Notes: generated from the sequence alone by a model not told the origin. A stretch of 64,000 nt of DNA from Gordonia effusa NBRC 100432 (GCF_000241305.1 NZ_BAEH01000106.1:1-64000), one strand, 5' to 3'; numbered from the stretch's first letter, positions 44,493 through 53,487 are shown. Numbers and translations: made by a program.

Positions 44493-45770
44493 CTACGGCG
44501 TTTTCCCCGCGTAGTACCTACCCAGGAACGCGTCTCGGTACTCGAAGTAGTCGCCGTTCTCGATCGCCCGACGAGCGCCGTCGACCATGTTGATCACGAA
44601 GGACACGTTGTGCAACGTCGCGAGTGTCGCCGCCAGCCCTTCTTTGGCCTTAAAGAGGTGATGCAGGTAGGCCCGCGAGTATTGCGAGGTGTAGTTCTCG
44701 ATCTCCGGATCCAACGACCCAAAGTCGGTGCGGAACCGGGCGTTAGTGATGTTGTAGCGGCCGTCGAGGGAGTAGATCGCACCATTGCGGGCAACTCTCG
44801 TCGGCGATACACAGTCGAAGGTGTCGGCACCATTCTCAATGGCGGTAAAGATATCGTCGGGCTCGCTAATGCCGAGAAGATGTTTTGGTTTGTCTTGCGG
44901 CAGTTCGGAATTCACCCACCCGACGATCGTGCCCAGATTCTGCTTCTCCAGCGCGCCGCCAATCCCGAAGCCGCCGAAGCCTTTTCCGCCATCGGCCACA
45001 TCTTGTTCCGACATCGCGGTGAGGTCGCGTGCGGCTTTTCGGCGCAGGTCCTCGTACTGCGCGCCCTGGATGACTCCCCACAACGACTGCTGCGGCCGAT
45101 GTGCCCGCTCGGCCGACAGGCGGTTGTGCTCAGCGAGGCAACGAATCGCCCAGAGTCGAGTTCGCTCCAGCGAATTCTCTTGATAGCCACGGGTATTCAT
45201 CAAAGTTGTCAACTCGTCGAAGCCGAAGATGATGTCGGCGCCCAGGCCGTGCTGTATACGCATCGACAATTCCGGTGTGAAACGATGCGCCGAACCGTCA
45301 AGGTGAGATTTGAAGGTCACCCCGTCGTCGTCGACGCGGGCAAGTCGCTCACGACCTTCGGCGATCTTGCCATCATCCTGCTGCCCCGACACGTCCATCG
45401 AGATGACCTTCTTGAACCCGGCGCCCAGCGACATAACCTGAAAGCCGCCGCTGTCGGTGTAGGTCGGGCCCGCCCAATTCATGAACGCACCGAGGCCGCC
45501 CGCTTGGTCGATGATGTCGTAACCCGGTTGCAGGTATAGGTGATACGCATTCGCGAGGACCGCCTGCGCGCCGAGCGACGCAACGGCTTCGGGCAACACC
45601 GTCTTCACGGTCGCCTTGGTTCCCACCGGCACAAAGGCCGGCGTGGCGATCTCACCGTGCGGCGTCGAGATGACTCCGGTACGGCCCAGCGTCCCCGGGA
45701 GTGAGGTGCCATAGGTGAAACCGGGCCTATTGCCGTCTTGTTGTTCAGCAGGAGCAGTCACGGCCAGCAT
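44493..45770 (-). CDS. tgt: tRNA-guanine(34) transglycosylase
   Basis: 425 residues. It exchanges G34 in tRNA Asp/Asn/His/Tyr for a queuosine precursor. Seen: TDSGGFQVMSLG (catalytic Asp region), FGFDELT, GGLAVGE-like GFGGFGIGGALEKQ, a nucleophile-region DTFDCVSPTRVARNGAIY, and a C-terminal zinc site with CTC-like residues reduced or diverged. Genes for de novo precursor synthesis are not in the window, so the cell may salvage queuine. It is convergent with gluQ, 17 bases apart. Confidence 0.9.
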   Translation of the reverse strand: MLAVTAPAEQQDGNRPGFTYGTSLPGTLGRTGVISTPHGEIATPAFVPVGTKATVKTVLPEAVASLGAQAVLANAYHLYLQPGYDIIDQAGGLGAFMNWAGPTYTDSGGFQVMSLGAGFKKVISMDVSGQQDDGKIAEGRERLARVDDDGVTFKSHLDGSAHRFTPELSMRIQHGLGADIIFGFDELTTLMNTRGYQENSLERTRLWAIRCLAEHNRLSAERAHRPQQSLWGVIQGAQYEDLRRKAARDLTAMSEQDVADGGKGFGGFGIGGALEKQNLGTIVGWVNSELPQDKPKHLLGISEPDDIFTAIENGADTFDCVSPTRVARNGAIYSLDGRYNITNARFRTDFGSLDPEIENYTSQYSRAYLHHLFKAKEGLAATLATLHNVSFVINMVDGARRAIENGDYFEYRDAFLGRYYAGKTP

Positions 45771-45830
45771 CTTCCCAGGTAATCCGCCCGATCCCCAAAC
45801 TCGGCGCCGCGCTTCGTTATCCTTGACCCC

Positions 45831-46289
45831 ATGTCACGCGTCGCGAAATTCCTGTCCTCGGCCCTCGCCGTCGGTGCCCTCTGCGTTGTCGCCGCTGGAT
45901 GCGGTAGCGAGGAGCAGGCCACCGATTCGTCGACGACGACGTCGGCCCCCTCGGCTCAGACCACGACGTCGAGTACTGCTGCCAGCACCGTCGGGGGTCG
46001 TAAACCCGCACCGCCACCATCGTCGATCCCGGCTGAGCGACAGACGCCAGTTGTCGCGGGCGCTCAATGCGGTCTGACCAAGGGGCCCGATGGGGCCTTG
46101 ACCATCGTCATCCTCGACGGAAAGGTCACCTGCGATACCGCCAAGAAGATCGCGGGTGAATACGGGCCCAAGATCGCTACCGGTACCAACCAGACCGTGT
46201 CGGGCTGGGACTGCGGCCCAACCCAAACCGCCGGTGTGCTGGCCAAATGCGTGAAGGGTGACGACGCGTTCGGCCTAGTCGCCAAATAG
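45831..46289 (+). CDS. Putative lipoprotein
   Basis: 152 residues. Lipoprotein signal with AAGC (Cys24), a Ser/Thr/Pro linker to about 80, then a small domain with three further Cys (AQCGLTKG, VTCDTAKKI, WDCGPT, AKCVKG) likely forming disulfides. The VTCDTAKKIAGEY pattern is common in small actinobacterial secreted proteins of unknown function. It is divergent from tgt and followed by the MerR promoter. Confidence 0.7.
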   Translation: MSRVAKFLSSALAVGALCVVAAGCGSEEQATDSSTTTSAPSAQTTTSSTAASTVGGRKPAPPPSSIPAERQTPVVAGAQCGLTKGPDGALTIVILDGKVTCDTAKKIAGEYGPKIATGTNQTVSGWDCGPTQTAGVLAKCVKGDDAFGLVAK

Positions 46290-46292
46290 GTC

Positions 46293-46314
46293 TTGACCCT
46301 CACGCGACGTGAGG
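46293..46314 (+). promoter_or_regulatory. MerR-type operator/promoter
   Basis: TTGACC (-35, 46293-46298) overlaps the inverted repeat CCTCACG-cga-CGTGAGG (46298-46314). This is the long-spacer arrangement bound by TipAL/Mta-type MerR activators, 17 bases before the MerR start. The -10 is weak. Confidence 0.7.
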
Positions 46315-46330
46315 CTCGAAGGTGGTCGTC

Positions 46331-47122
46331 GTGAGTGAAACGAAAGCCCGCACCGTTGGCGATGTCGCCAAGCTGACCGGCGTGAGCGTTCGCGCATTGC
46401 ACCACTACGACGAGATCGGTCTGGTGGCGCCGTCGGGACGCAGCGCATCTGGCTACCGGCTCTACGCCGACGCCGACGTCGAACGCCTATTACAGGTGCT
46501 CACCTATCGTGAACTGGGTTTTCCGCTCGAGCAGATTTCGACCCTGCTCGACGATCCGTCCGCCGATGCGATGACACATCTGCGACGTCAGCATGAGTTG
46601 CTGCAGCAGAGGATCGGTCACTTGCAACACATGGTCGGCGCAGTGGAGAAGATGATGAACAGCAAGAAGATCGGGGTCAATCTGACCACCGAAGAACAGG
46701 CCGAGATCTTCGGCGATAACTGGCCCGGCGACGAATACGCCGCCGAGGCCGAACAGCGTTGGGGTGACACCGACGCGTGGAAGCAAAGTCAACAGCGCTC
46801 GGCCAACTACACCAAGCAGGATTGGCAGCGGCTCAAAGATGAGAGCGATGCCCTGCTCGCCCGGATGGCTAATGCGTTTCGGTCCGGCGTGGAGCCCGGA
46901 ACGGACGAGGCCAACGCGATCGCCCAGGCGCATCGCGCGAGCATCGACGCTCACTACGACTGCAGTTATGAAATGCAATGGTGTTTGGCGCAAATGTATC
47001 TCGCCGACGAGCGCTTCACTCGCTACTACGACGATCAGGCTCCTGGGTTGGCCCAATGGGTACACGACGTCGTCGTCGCCAACGCGCGTTCTCACGGCGC
47101 GACCGAAGCGAAGTGGAGTTAA
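46331..47122 (+). CDS. MerR-family TipAL-like regulator
   Basis: 263 residues. N-terminal MerR winged helix (VGDVAKLTGVSVRALHHYDEIGL..., residues 9-75), a coiled-coil dimer helix (about 78-115), and a TipAS-like antibiotic-recognition domain (about 130-255) with WKQSQQRSANYTKQDWQ and ending DDQAPGLAQWVHD. Such proteins sense hydrophobic or thiopeptide compounds and activate their own promoter. GTG 46331 has GAAGG eight bases upstream. The palindromic operator directly upstream fits autoregulation. No obvious efflux target gene is adjacent. Confidence 0.88.
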   Translation: MSETKARTVGDVAKLTGVSVRALHHYDEIGLVAPSGRSASGYRLYADADVERLLQVLTYRELGFPLEQISTLLDDPSADAMTHLRRQHELLQQRIGHLQHMVGAVEKMMNSKKIGVNLTTEEQAEIFGDNWPGDEYAAEAEQRWGDTDAWKQSQQRSANYTKQDWQRLKDESDALLARMANAFRSGVEPGTDEANAIAQAHRASIDAHYDCSYEMQWCLAQMYLADERFTRYYDDQAPGLAQWVHDVVVANARSHGATEAKWS

Positions 47123-47151
47123 CACCTAACCTGTTCGTAGTCGATGCGGTT

Positions 47152-47183
47152 CGGCGCGGTCACTTGATACGGTGACCGCGCCG
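47152..47183 (+). terminator. Terminator of the MerR gene
   Basis: A 12-bp GC-rich stem (47152-47163 with 47172-47183) with an eight-base loop, followed shortly by cttttcg. Confidence 0.75.
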
Positions 47184-47215
47184 GACTTTTCGTCCGACGG
47201 CGAAAGGGCGATCCC

Positions 47216-48973
47216 ATGACATCGACATCCGACGATCCGACGGAAAACGTTGGCGAAGCCGATGATTCGGAATTGACGAAGGATTCGACGTCGACCGCCG
47301 CGGATTCACCGCCATCGCGCGGAGAACGCTTGGCGTCGTGGTGGTCCCGGCACATCCGCCGGTATTCCTATGGCGGACTCGTCGGAGCGCTGCTACTCCT
47401 GTGGGCGTCAGCCACCCCGTCGCTCCTGCCGCGCGGCTGGTTCTTCCAGGGCGCGGTCAGCGGCGGTTCTGCGGCAATCGGTTACGCGGTCGGGGCGTTC
47501 TTGACCTGGCTGGCGCGATTTATGGTGTCGCGCAAGGAACCTTGGCCCACTCCGTCACCGAAGTGGTGGACCGGACTAGGCGTCATCGGGCTCGCGATGA
47601 CGGCGTTCATGATGTACTGGTTCGCGCGATGGCAGGACGAGTTGCGAGACCTGATGGGTGTCGACCATCTGAGCTGGACCGCCTATCCGCTGGTGGTCAT
47701 CGTCGCGCTGATTGTCTTCGTCATCCTGATGAGCCTGGGGCAGGCGTGGGCATCGGGTCTTAAGTGGCTGGTCCGTCAGCTCAATCGTGTTGCGCCGCCG
47801 CGCGTTTCCGCCGTCGTCGGCGCGGCGATCGTCGTCGTGCTGACGATCTTCATCGTCAATGGTGTCTTCGCGAACTATGCGATGCAAGCCTTGAACTCCT
47901 CGTTCGCCGCCGCCAACAATGAGACCAAGGCCGACAGCGCACCGCCGACGTCGGCGCTGCGCTCGGGTGGCCCAGGATCATTGGTCACGTGGGATTCACT
48001 GGGCCGCGAGGGTCGCGTCTTCGTATCCAAAGGACCTACCGTGCAGCAACTTTCGGAGTTCAATGGGCTGCCCGCGATCGAGCCGATCCGCGCGTACGCC
48101 GGACTCGATTCGGCCGACGATGTGAATCAGGCCGCCGACCTTGCCGTGAAAGAACTCGAGCGGACAAATGCGTTCAGCCGCAAGATAATCGCGGTCGGCG
48201 GAACAACGGGCAGTGGGTGGATCAACAAGTCGATGGTCGATTCGCTGGAGTACATGTACAACGGCGACGTCGCGACGGTGTCGATCCAATACTCCTTCCT
48301 GCCGAGCTGGTTGTCGTTCATCGTCGATAGTGAACGCGCACGCAAAGCCGGTATCGCGATCTTCGAGGCGGTCAGCGAAAAGGTACGGGCCATTCCCGAA
48401 GCGGAGCGACCCAAACTCGTCATCTTCGGCGAAAGTCTCGGATCCTTTTCGGGCGAAGCACCTTTCGGCTCCATCCCGACCATCGCGGCGCGCACCGACG
48501 GCGCACTGTTCTCGGGCCCGACCTTCAACAATCAGCTCTGGCTGGACACCACCGAGAATCGCGAAGCTGGCTCACCCGAAGTGAAGCCGATATTCAACGG
48601 CGGCAAGCAAGTTCGCTTCATCGCCGACCAAAAAGACCTGGCGCGGCCCGACGCTCCGTGGCCGGGCAATCGAATCGTGTACCTACAGCACGCATCCGAC
48701 CCGATTACCTGGTGGAATCCTGGTCTGCTGTTCAGCGAGCCGGATTGGCTGAAAGAGCAACGGGGCTCGGATGTGCTGGGCTCGACGCGCTGGATCCCGG
48801 TCGTGTCATTCCTGCAGCTTTCGGCCGACATGGCGGTCGCGGTGAATGTGCCCGACGGACACGGCCATCACTACCTCAGTGCGGTTCCGTATGCCTGGGC
48901 ACAGATTCTGCAGCCACCGGGGTGGACGCCAGAGAAGACCAAAAAGCTGGAACCGCTGCTGACTCGCGACTGA
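47216..48973 (+). CDS. Membrane alpha/beta-hydrolase (Abhydrolase_9 family)
   Basis: 585 residues. An acidic 45-residue N-terminus, then four to five membrane helices (about 52-70, 80-102, 125-145, 160-180, 203-223), then an extracytoplasmic alpha/beta hydrolase domain with VGGTTGSGW, the nucleophile GESLGS (Ser407) and a C-terminal GHGHHY. This matches the PF10081/PF15420 family (Rv1069c-like), mostly uncharacterised. AAAGGG lies seven bases before the ATG. It stands alone between the MerR terminator and a large hairpin. Confidence 0.87.
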   Translation: MTSTSDDPTENVGEADDSELTKDSTSTAADSPPSRGERLASWWSRHIRRYSYGGLVGALLLLWASATPSLLPRGWFFQGAVSGGSAAIGYAVGAFLTWLARFMVSRKEPWPTPSPKWWTGLGVIGLAMTAFMMYWFARWQDELRDLMGVDHLSWTAYPLVVIVALIVFVILMSLGQAWASGLKWLVRQLNRVAPPRVSAVVGAAIVVVLTIFIVNGVFANYAMQALNSSFAAANNETKADSAPPTSALRSGGPGSLVTWDSLGREGRVFVSKGPTVQQLSEFNGLPAIEPIRAYAGLDSADDVNQAADLAVKELERTNAFSRKIIAVGGTTGSGWINKSMVDSLEYMYNGDVATVSIQYSFLPSWLSFIVDSERARKAGIAIFEAVSEKVRAIPEAERPKLVIFGESLGSFSGEAPFGSIPTIAARTDGALFSGPTFNNQLWLDTTENREAGSPEVKPIFNGGKQVRFIADQKDLARPDAPWPGNRIVYLQHASDPITWWNPGLLFSEPDWLKEQRGSDVLGSTRWIPVVSFLQLSADMAVAVNVPDGHGHHYLSAVPYAWAQILQPPGWTPEKTKKLEPLLTRD

Positions 48974-48993
48974 GCGCCTCCGCGCCGGGAATT

Positions 48994-49052
48994 TCGTCCG
49001 AATAGGTACTCAGCAAGGGCATATTGCCCCAGGCGGGCATCTATTCGGACGA
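48994..49052. terminator. Large nested hairpin between convergent genes
   Basis: 12-bp outer arms (48994-49005 with 49041-49052) enclose a 35-base loop with an inner hairpin GGGCA-tat-TGCCC. Rightward reading is followed by tttt. It is probably a bidirectional terminator between the membrane hydrolase and murF. Confidence 0.55.
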
Positions 49053-49085
49053 TTTTCACCGAAGCCGGACGAACTCCCGCGCGGG

Positions 49086-50405
49086 TCAGCTCCCCAGCAG
49101 CGCGACGACGCGCTCCAGCGCCGCCACCCGACTTCCCTTGACCAACACCGCATCCGACGCCCCGACGTCGCCTAACGCGTCGGCCGCAGCTTCGACGTCG
49201 ACGACATGCGTCACGCCATCGCCGTAGTCCGGCTCAGCCACCGCGACCACGTCGATGCCCAAACTCTCTGCCAACGCGGCGATTTCACGGTGTGCGGCTG
49301 GCGCGGACGGGCCCAACTCGGCCATCGTGCCCAACACCGCCACCCGACGTCGCGCGTCCAGCCGGGCAAGTGATCGTAGTGCCGCGGCCATCGACGTCGG
49401 GTTCGCGTTGTACGCGTCGTTAATGACAGTGAGGCCCGAATCCAATGTCAGCAGTTCCATGCGCAGCCCCGACAGCGCCGCACCGGCCAGACCCGCGACG
49501 ATCGCCTCGACGCTTACGCCGAGCCCACCGCCGGCCGCCGCGGCGGCCAATGCGTTAGGCACCTGATGCTCGCCACGCGCACCCAACGCCACCGGTGCAG
49601 ATCCCCACGGAGTGTGCAGCACGAACGATGCGCGTAATTGCTCGTCGAGTACCACGTCGGAGGCGAAAACATCTACGCCACTTGATAATCCGTAGGTCAA
49701 CACTCGCGCCGACGTACGCGATCGCATCGCCAGCACATTCGGATCGTCGGCGTTGAGAACGGCGATGCCGTCGTCGGGCAGCGCGGCGATCAACTCACCC
49801 TTCGTCTGCGCGACGGCCTCGATCGAACCGAATAGTTCGAGATGGACACCTTCGACGCGGGTCAGCACTCCGACGTCGGGTTCGGCGATGTCACACAATG
49901 TCGCGATATGTCCGATGCCGCGAGCGCCCATCTCCAAGACGACGGCCTCGGTGTCGTCGGGTGCTCCAAGCAGCGTCAGAGGCAGTCCCAGCTCGTTGTT
50001 GAACGACTTCTCGCTGGCCGCGGTGCGATATGTCGAGGCAAGTACGCCAGAGAGCAGATCCTTTGTCGATGTCTTCCCGACCGACCCGGTGATGCCGACG
50101 ACGCGGCCTGGGAGCCGACGTCGCGCAGCCCGTCCGACGTCGGCAAGCGCCACCGCGGTGTCCGGAACCCGGATAGCGGCAACACCCGGCGCGGCGTCGA
50201 CATCCTTACTGGTCAGATAGGCCGTCGCGCCTGCGGCAACGGCCATCGGAATGAAGTCGTGGCCGTCCCGCTCGGCGACGATCGGCACGAACAACTGCCC
50301 CGGCGCCAAGACGCGGGAGTCGATCGCGGCCGAGGTGACCGTGGTGTCGGGGCCGATCAGTTCTCCGCCGGTTGCCGCTGCAATGTCGCTCGCCGTGAAA
50401 TGCAC
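49086..50405 (-). CDS. murF: UDP-MurNAc-tripeptide-D-Ala-D-Ala ligase
   Basis: 439 residues of the Mur ligase family. N-terminal UDP-binding domain (1-100), P-loop GITGSVGKTSTKD near 105-117, LEMGARGIGHI near 158, and a C-terminal domain with VINDAYNANPTSM near 325, the MurF signature. It adds D-Ala-D-Ala to the peptidoglycan precursor. The gene lies outside any division-wall cluster and is divergent from ddl, which makes its substrate, 70 bases apart. Whether a second murF exists elsewhere cannot be seen. The GTG start is as read. Confidence 0.9.
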   Translation of the reverse strand: MHFTASDIAAATGGELIGPDTTVTSAAIDSRVLAPGQLFVPIVAERDGHDFIPMAVAAGATAYLTSKDVDAAPGVAAIRVPDTAVALADVGRAARRRLPGRVVGITGSVGKTSTKDLLSGVLASTYRTAASEKSFNNELGLPLTLLGAPDDTEAVVLEMGARGIGHIATLCDIAEPDVGVLTRVEGVHLELFGSIEAVAQTKGELIAALPDDGIAVLNADDPNVLAMRSRTSARVLTYGLSSGVDVFASDVVLDEQLRASFVLHTPWGSAPVALGARGEHQVPNALAAAAAGGGLGVSVEAIVAGLAGAALSGLRMELLTLDSGLTVINDAYNANPTSMAAALRSLARLDARRRVAVLGTMAELGPSAPAAHREIAALAESLGIDVVAVAEPDYGDGVTHVVDVEAAADALGDVGASDAVLVKGSRVAALERVVALLGS

Positions 50406-50475
50406 CCTTCAACGCTACAAGGTGGCCTAACCCGCGCCGGGTGGCCGTCACCGCCACGCCGTATCGTGATGACTC

Positions 50476-51600
50476 ATGACCTCTGACCCGACGGCCGCCA
50501 GCTCTGCTTCCGGCCCTCTCCTGCGCCTGGTCGTTCTGTTCGGCGGCGTGTCTGCCGAACACGATGTTTCGTGTGTGACCGCGGCACACGTGCTGGCCGC
50601 TGCTGATCGTTCGAAATACGACATCGTCCCGGTCGGCATCACCCGCGATGGCGGGTGGTTCCGGCAGGACAAGGCGATCGCGGCTCTCGCGGATAACGTC
50701 GATCTCCCCAATTCCCTTGCTCCCGAGGGAACCGAGGTAGATCCGATCGACATCCTGCGCGGCGAGTCGTCGACTCAGCAGACGGTGGTGCTGCCGTTGC
50801 TTCATGGCCCGCATGGCGAGGACGGCACTATCCAGGGCATGCTCGAGCTGTTGAAGTTGCCCTACGCCGGGTCCGGGGTACTCGGCTCGGCCGTCTGCAT
50901 GGACAAGGCGATGGCCAAGGATGTCACCGCTCACTACGGCATTCCGCAGTGCCGCTGGATGCAATTCCGCGATGGCGTCGACGATGCGCGCGAGATCGTC
51001 GGCAAGGTGGAAGAAGAACTTGGTCTACCCGTGTTCGTCAAACCGGCGAATATGGGCTCTTCTGTCGGAATTACCAAGGCGCACAATAGAACTGAACTCG
51101 ACGCGGCGATCAATCTGGCTCTGCGCTACGACGACGTGCTGGTCATCGAGGAATCGGTGACCGCGCGGGAGATTGAGGTAGCGGTTCTGGGCAACGCGCT
51201 TCCCGAGGTATCGCTACCCGGTGAGATTCTGCCGGGCAGCGAGTTCTACGACTACGAAGACAAATACGTAACGGGCGCAGCCCAATTGGTCATCCCGGCC
51301 GAACTATCCACTGCCGATACCGACGCCGTTCGCGAACTCGCCGTGCGCGCCTTCACCGCGATGCGGTGCGGTGGCCTCGCGCGCGTCGACTTCTTCTATG
51401 AAGAGTCCCGGGCCGACGGTGAGCCGGGGCGAGGCTGGCTCCTCAACGAAATCAACACCATGCCCGGATTCACCCCGGCGTCAATGTATCCCAAGATGTG
51501 GGAAGCGTCGGGTCTGAGCTACGCCGACCTCATCGATCAGATCGTCGCGTTAGCTCTCGAAACCTATCAGCGCAGGTCAGGTTTCTCCACCGCGCACTGA
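50476..51600 (+). CDS. ddl: D-alanine-D-alanine ligase
   Basis: 374 residues, ATP-grasp. LFGGVSAEHDVS at the start, HGPHGEDGTIQG near 115, VKPANMGSSVGI near 190, the omega loop FYDYEDKYVTGAA with the Lys-Tyr pair that marks D-Ala:D-Ala (not D-Lac) ligases, and NEINTMPGFTPASMYPKMW. Divergent from murF, so supply and use of D-Ala-D-Ala are encoded side by side. Its stop lies inside a small palindrome shared with the convergent DUF1059 gene. Confidence 0.93.
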   Translation: MTSDPTAASSASGPLLRLVVLFGGVSAEHDVSCVTAAHVLAAADRSKYDIVPVGITRDGGWFRQDKAIAALADNVDLPNSLAPEGTEVDPIDILRGESSTQQTVVLPLLHGPHGEDGTIQGMLELLKLPYAGSGVLGSAVCMDKAMAKDVTAHYGIPQCRWMQFRDGVDDAREIVGKVEEELGLPVFVKPANMGSSVGITKAHNRTELDAAINLALRYDDVLVIEESVTAREIEVAVLGNALPEVSLPGEILPGSEFYDYEDKYVTGAAQLVIPAELSTADTDAVRELAVRAFTAMRCGGLARVDFFYEESRADGEPGRGWLLNEINTMPGFTPASMYPKMWEASGLSYADLIDQIVALALETYQRRSGFSTAH

Positions 51601-51608
51601 CAAGCCTG

Positions 51609-51758
51609 TCAGTAAGCCATGAATAGGATCTCGTCGCGCGTGTAGTCGTGGTCTGGGTGGTTCTCTTTCAGGTGCCCACGCACCGATTCCACCAACTCGT
51701 CTTCGGTCGCACCTTTGATCTGCTCACCGCACGGGCACGTCAGTCGGGTCTTCGCCAT
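51609..51758 (-). CDS. DUF1059-family small protein
   Basis: 49 residues: MAKTRLTCPCGEQIKGATEDE at the N-terminus, then ELVESV, HLKENHPDHDY and ending LFMAY. This is the DUF1059 pattern, with Cys8/Cys10 and downstream His residues forming a likely zinc site. GGAGG lies six bases before the ATG. The gene is too short for most ORF callers. The palindrome ACTGACA-agcc-TGTCAGT (51596-51613) spans its stop and the ddl stop. Function unknown. Confidence 0.8.
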   Translation of the reverse strand: MAKTRLTCPCGEQIKGATEDELVESVRGHLKENHPDHDYTRDEILFMAY

Positions 51759-51858
51759 TTTCGGCCTCCTCGTATTCGCGGATACTTATCTCATCCATAG
51801 AAGCATCCCCAGAAGTGACGTACGCAACAAGCCCTCACCGCTTACCTCTGCGTCACGG

Positions 51859-52602
51859 TCAGGCGAGGCCGCCGTTGGCGAATATGGTCTGACCGTTCAC
51901 CCAGCGCGCCGGTCCGGCCAGGAATGCCACCGCCTCGGCGATATCCGCGGGGGCGCCGAGGCGCTCCAGGGGTGTCGCGGCGGCGAGTCCCGCGATGACC
52001 TCCTCACTCTTGCCATCGAGGAACAGCGGCGTCGCCGTCGGCCCCGGTGCGACCGTGTTGACAGTGATGTCCCGCCCCCTCAGTTCCCGCGCCAGGATCA
52101 GCGTCATCGATTCCACGGCGGCCTTACTCGCAACGTAGGGACCGTATTGCGGGAACTGGGTACGGGTCACCGAAGTCGAAAAGTTGATGATCGCCCCTCC
52201 CCGACGTACCCGCCGCGCGGCCAACTGCGAGACCACGAAGGTGCCGCGGACGTTAGTACGCATGACCTTGTCGAAGTCTGCGAGGTCGTAGTCGGCGATC
52301 GCCCCCAACACCATCACCCCGGCCGTGTTCACCACCACGTCGAGCCCGCCGAACCGGGTTTCGACGTCATCGAAGGCGGTGGCCATCGCCGCCTCATCCG
52401 CGACATCACCGCCGACCGCGATGGCCTGACCACCAGCCTGGGCGACGCACTCGACCACTGCGTCAGCCCTGGCCTTGTTACCGGAGTAGTGAACTGCGAC
52501 TGCGATGCCGTCTATCACGAGCCGTTCGATGACGGCCGCTCCAATCCCGCCAGAGCCGCCAGTCACCAGTGCCACACGCGGCTTCTCGATAAGATCGTCC
52601 AT
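51859..52602 (-). CDS. Short-chain dehydrogenase/reductase
   Basis: 247-residue classical SDR of the 3-oxoacyl-ACP-reductase-like type. TGGSGGIGAA near residue 15, NTAG near 90, a catalytic Ser in NFSTSVTR, YVASK near 156-160, and a C-terminus WVNGQTIFANGG. ATG 52602 with TAGGAGA eight bases upstream is chosen over the longer frame, which would run into the TetR gene. It probably forms an operon with that regulator, 47 bases upstream. Confidence 0.87.
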   Translation of the reverse strand: MDDLIEKPRVALVTGGSGGIGAAVIERLVIDGIAVAVHYSGNKARADAVVECVAQAGGQAIAVGGDVADEAAMATAFDDVETRFGGLDVVVNTAGVMVLGAIADYDLADFDKVMRTNVRGTFVVSQLAARRVRRGGAIINFSTSVTRTQFPQYGPYVASKAAVESMTLILARELRGRDITVNTVAPGPTATPLFLDGKSEEVIAGLAAATPLERLGAPADIAEAVAFLAGPARWVNGQTIFANGGLA

Positions 52603-52649
52603 AAAAAATCTCCTAACATTCTCTCGGTAACTCGTTGCGCGACAAGGTG

Positions 52650-53324
52650 TTAGCCGTCGCGTTCCATGCGGCTGAGCCACTCGTCGAAGAGTGCCGCCTC
52701 GGCAGGGGTAAATACCCGGGACGCCGGTAACCCAGCACGCAGGGTGATGGCCGCGCCAGCTGCTGGATTCGGAGGGCTCACCGCATCGGGATCAATGAGA
52801 ATGCCGCGTAAGGTGGCTTCGCGCACCACGTCCGACGTTCCGACATATACCTCGCTCCGCAGCAACAGACCCAGCGCGAAGCCGCTGTTGGCCGCCATCA
52901 CCACCTGAGCCGCTTCGGTCGGGGTTACACACAGCCGGCCCTGCACGGCAAGACGCTGTGTAATCTGCGCCAATAGCCCCAATGCTTCGGCGAACGCCGC
53001 TGGCCGGCGGGTGAGCGCACCGCCGAACACCAGTCGGTAGGCATTCGGATTCTCCTGCGCGAAGGCGGTATGGGCATCCCATCCCGTGCGCAGGTCATCC
53101 AGCGGGTCCGCCGACCCAGCAGCGGCACGCTTGCCGGCCAGGTATTTCTCCCAGCTCTCGTCGGCCACTGCCGACAACAGTCCATCTTTGTCGCCGAAGT
53201 GTCGATAGAGGACGGGCTGAGTGACTCCTGCGGCCTCGCACACCGCACGTGTCGACATGTCGCCGGTCGGCGACGCCGCCAACAGTTCAGCCGCGCGGGC
53301 CAGTATCACTGCTCTCGAATCCAC
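52650..53324 (-). CDS. TetR-family repressor
   Basis: 224 residues. Helix-turn-helix at about 8-52 (ARAAELLAASPTGDMSTRAVCEAAGVTQPVLYRHFGDKDGLL), then an all-helical ligand domain. GTG 53324 is preferred to the upstream ATG because the protein then begins at the first helix, as usual in the family. It likely controls itself and the SDR downstream. It is divergent from the Lcp-like gene, and the 185-base gap holds an inverted repeat, so it is one candidate regulator of that gene. Confidence 0.82.
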   Translation of the reverse strand: MDSRAVILARAAELLAASPTGDMSTRAVCEAAGVTQPVLYRHFGDKDGLLSAVADESWEKYLAGKRAAAGSADPLDDLRTGWDAHTAFAQENPNAYRLVFGGALTRRPAAFAEALGLLAQITQRLAVQGRLCVTPTEAAQVVMAANSGFALGLLLRSEVYVGTSDVVREATLRGILIDPDAVSPPNPAAGAAITLRAGLPASRVFTPAEAALFDEWLSRMERDG

Positions 53325-53450
53325 GTATCGACGATAACAGCTCAGCGATAGCATTGAAAGCGCCTTGGCATACCGCTGCTACGCGGCCGCGCGCGCACCC
53401 TCCGAATCTGCCAACTCAACCCCACTCGAAAGCCAAGTGTGCTTTCATCT

Positions 53451-53487
53451 GAGATACGAAGATACAAACTGCGTACGTATGTATCTC
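53451..53487. promoter_or_regulatory. Inverted repeat upstream of the Lcp-like gene
   Basis: GAGATAC (53451-53457) and GTATCTC (53481-53487), 23 bases apart, with a further gatac inside the spacer. A possible TetR operator, 23 bases before the Lcp-like start. Confidence 0.4.

Noticed and set aside
50476-51600. D-Ala-D-Lac (vancomycin-resistance-type) ligase
   Set aside because: The omega loop keeps the Lys-Tyr pair of D-Ala-D-Ala ligases, and there is no vanH or vanX-like neighbour.
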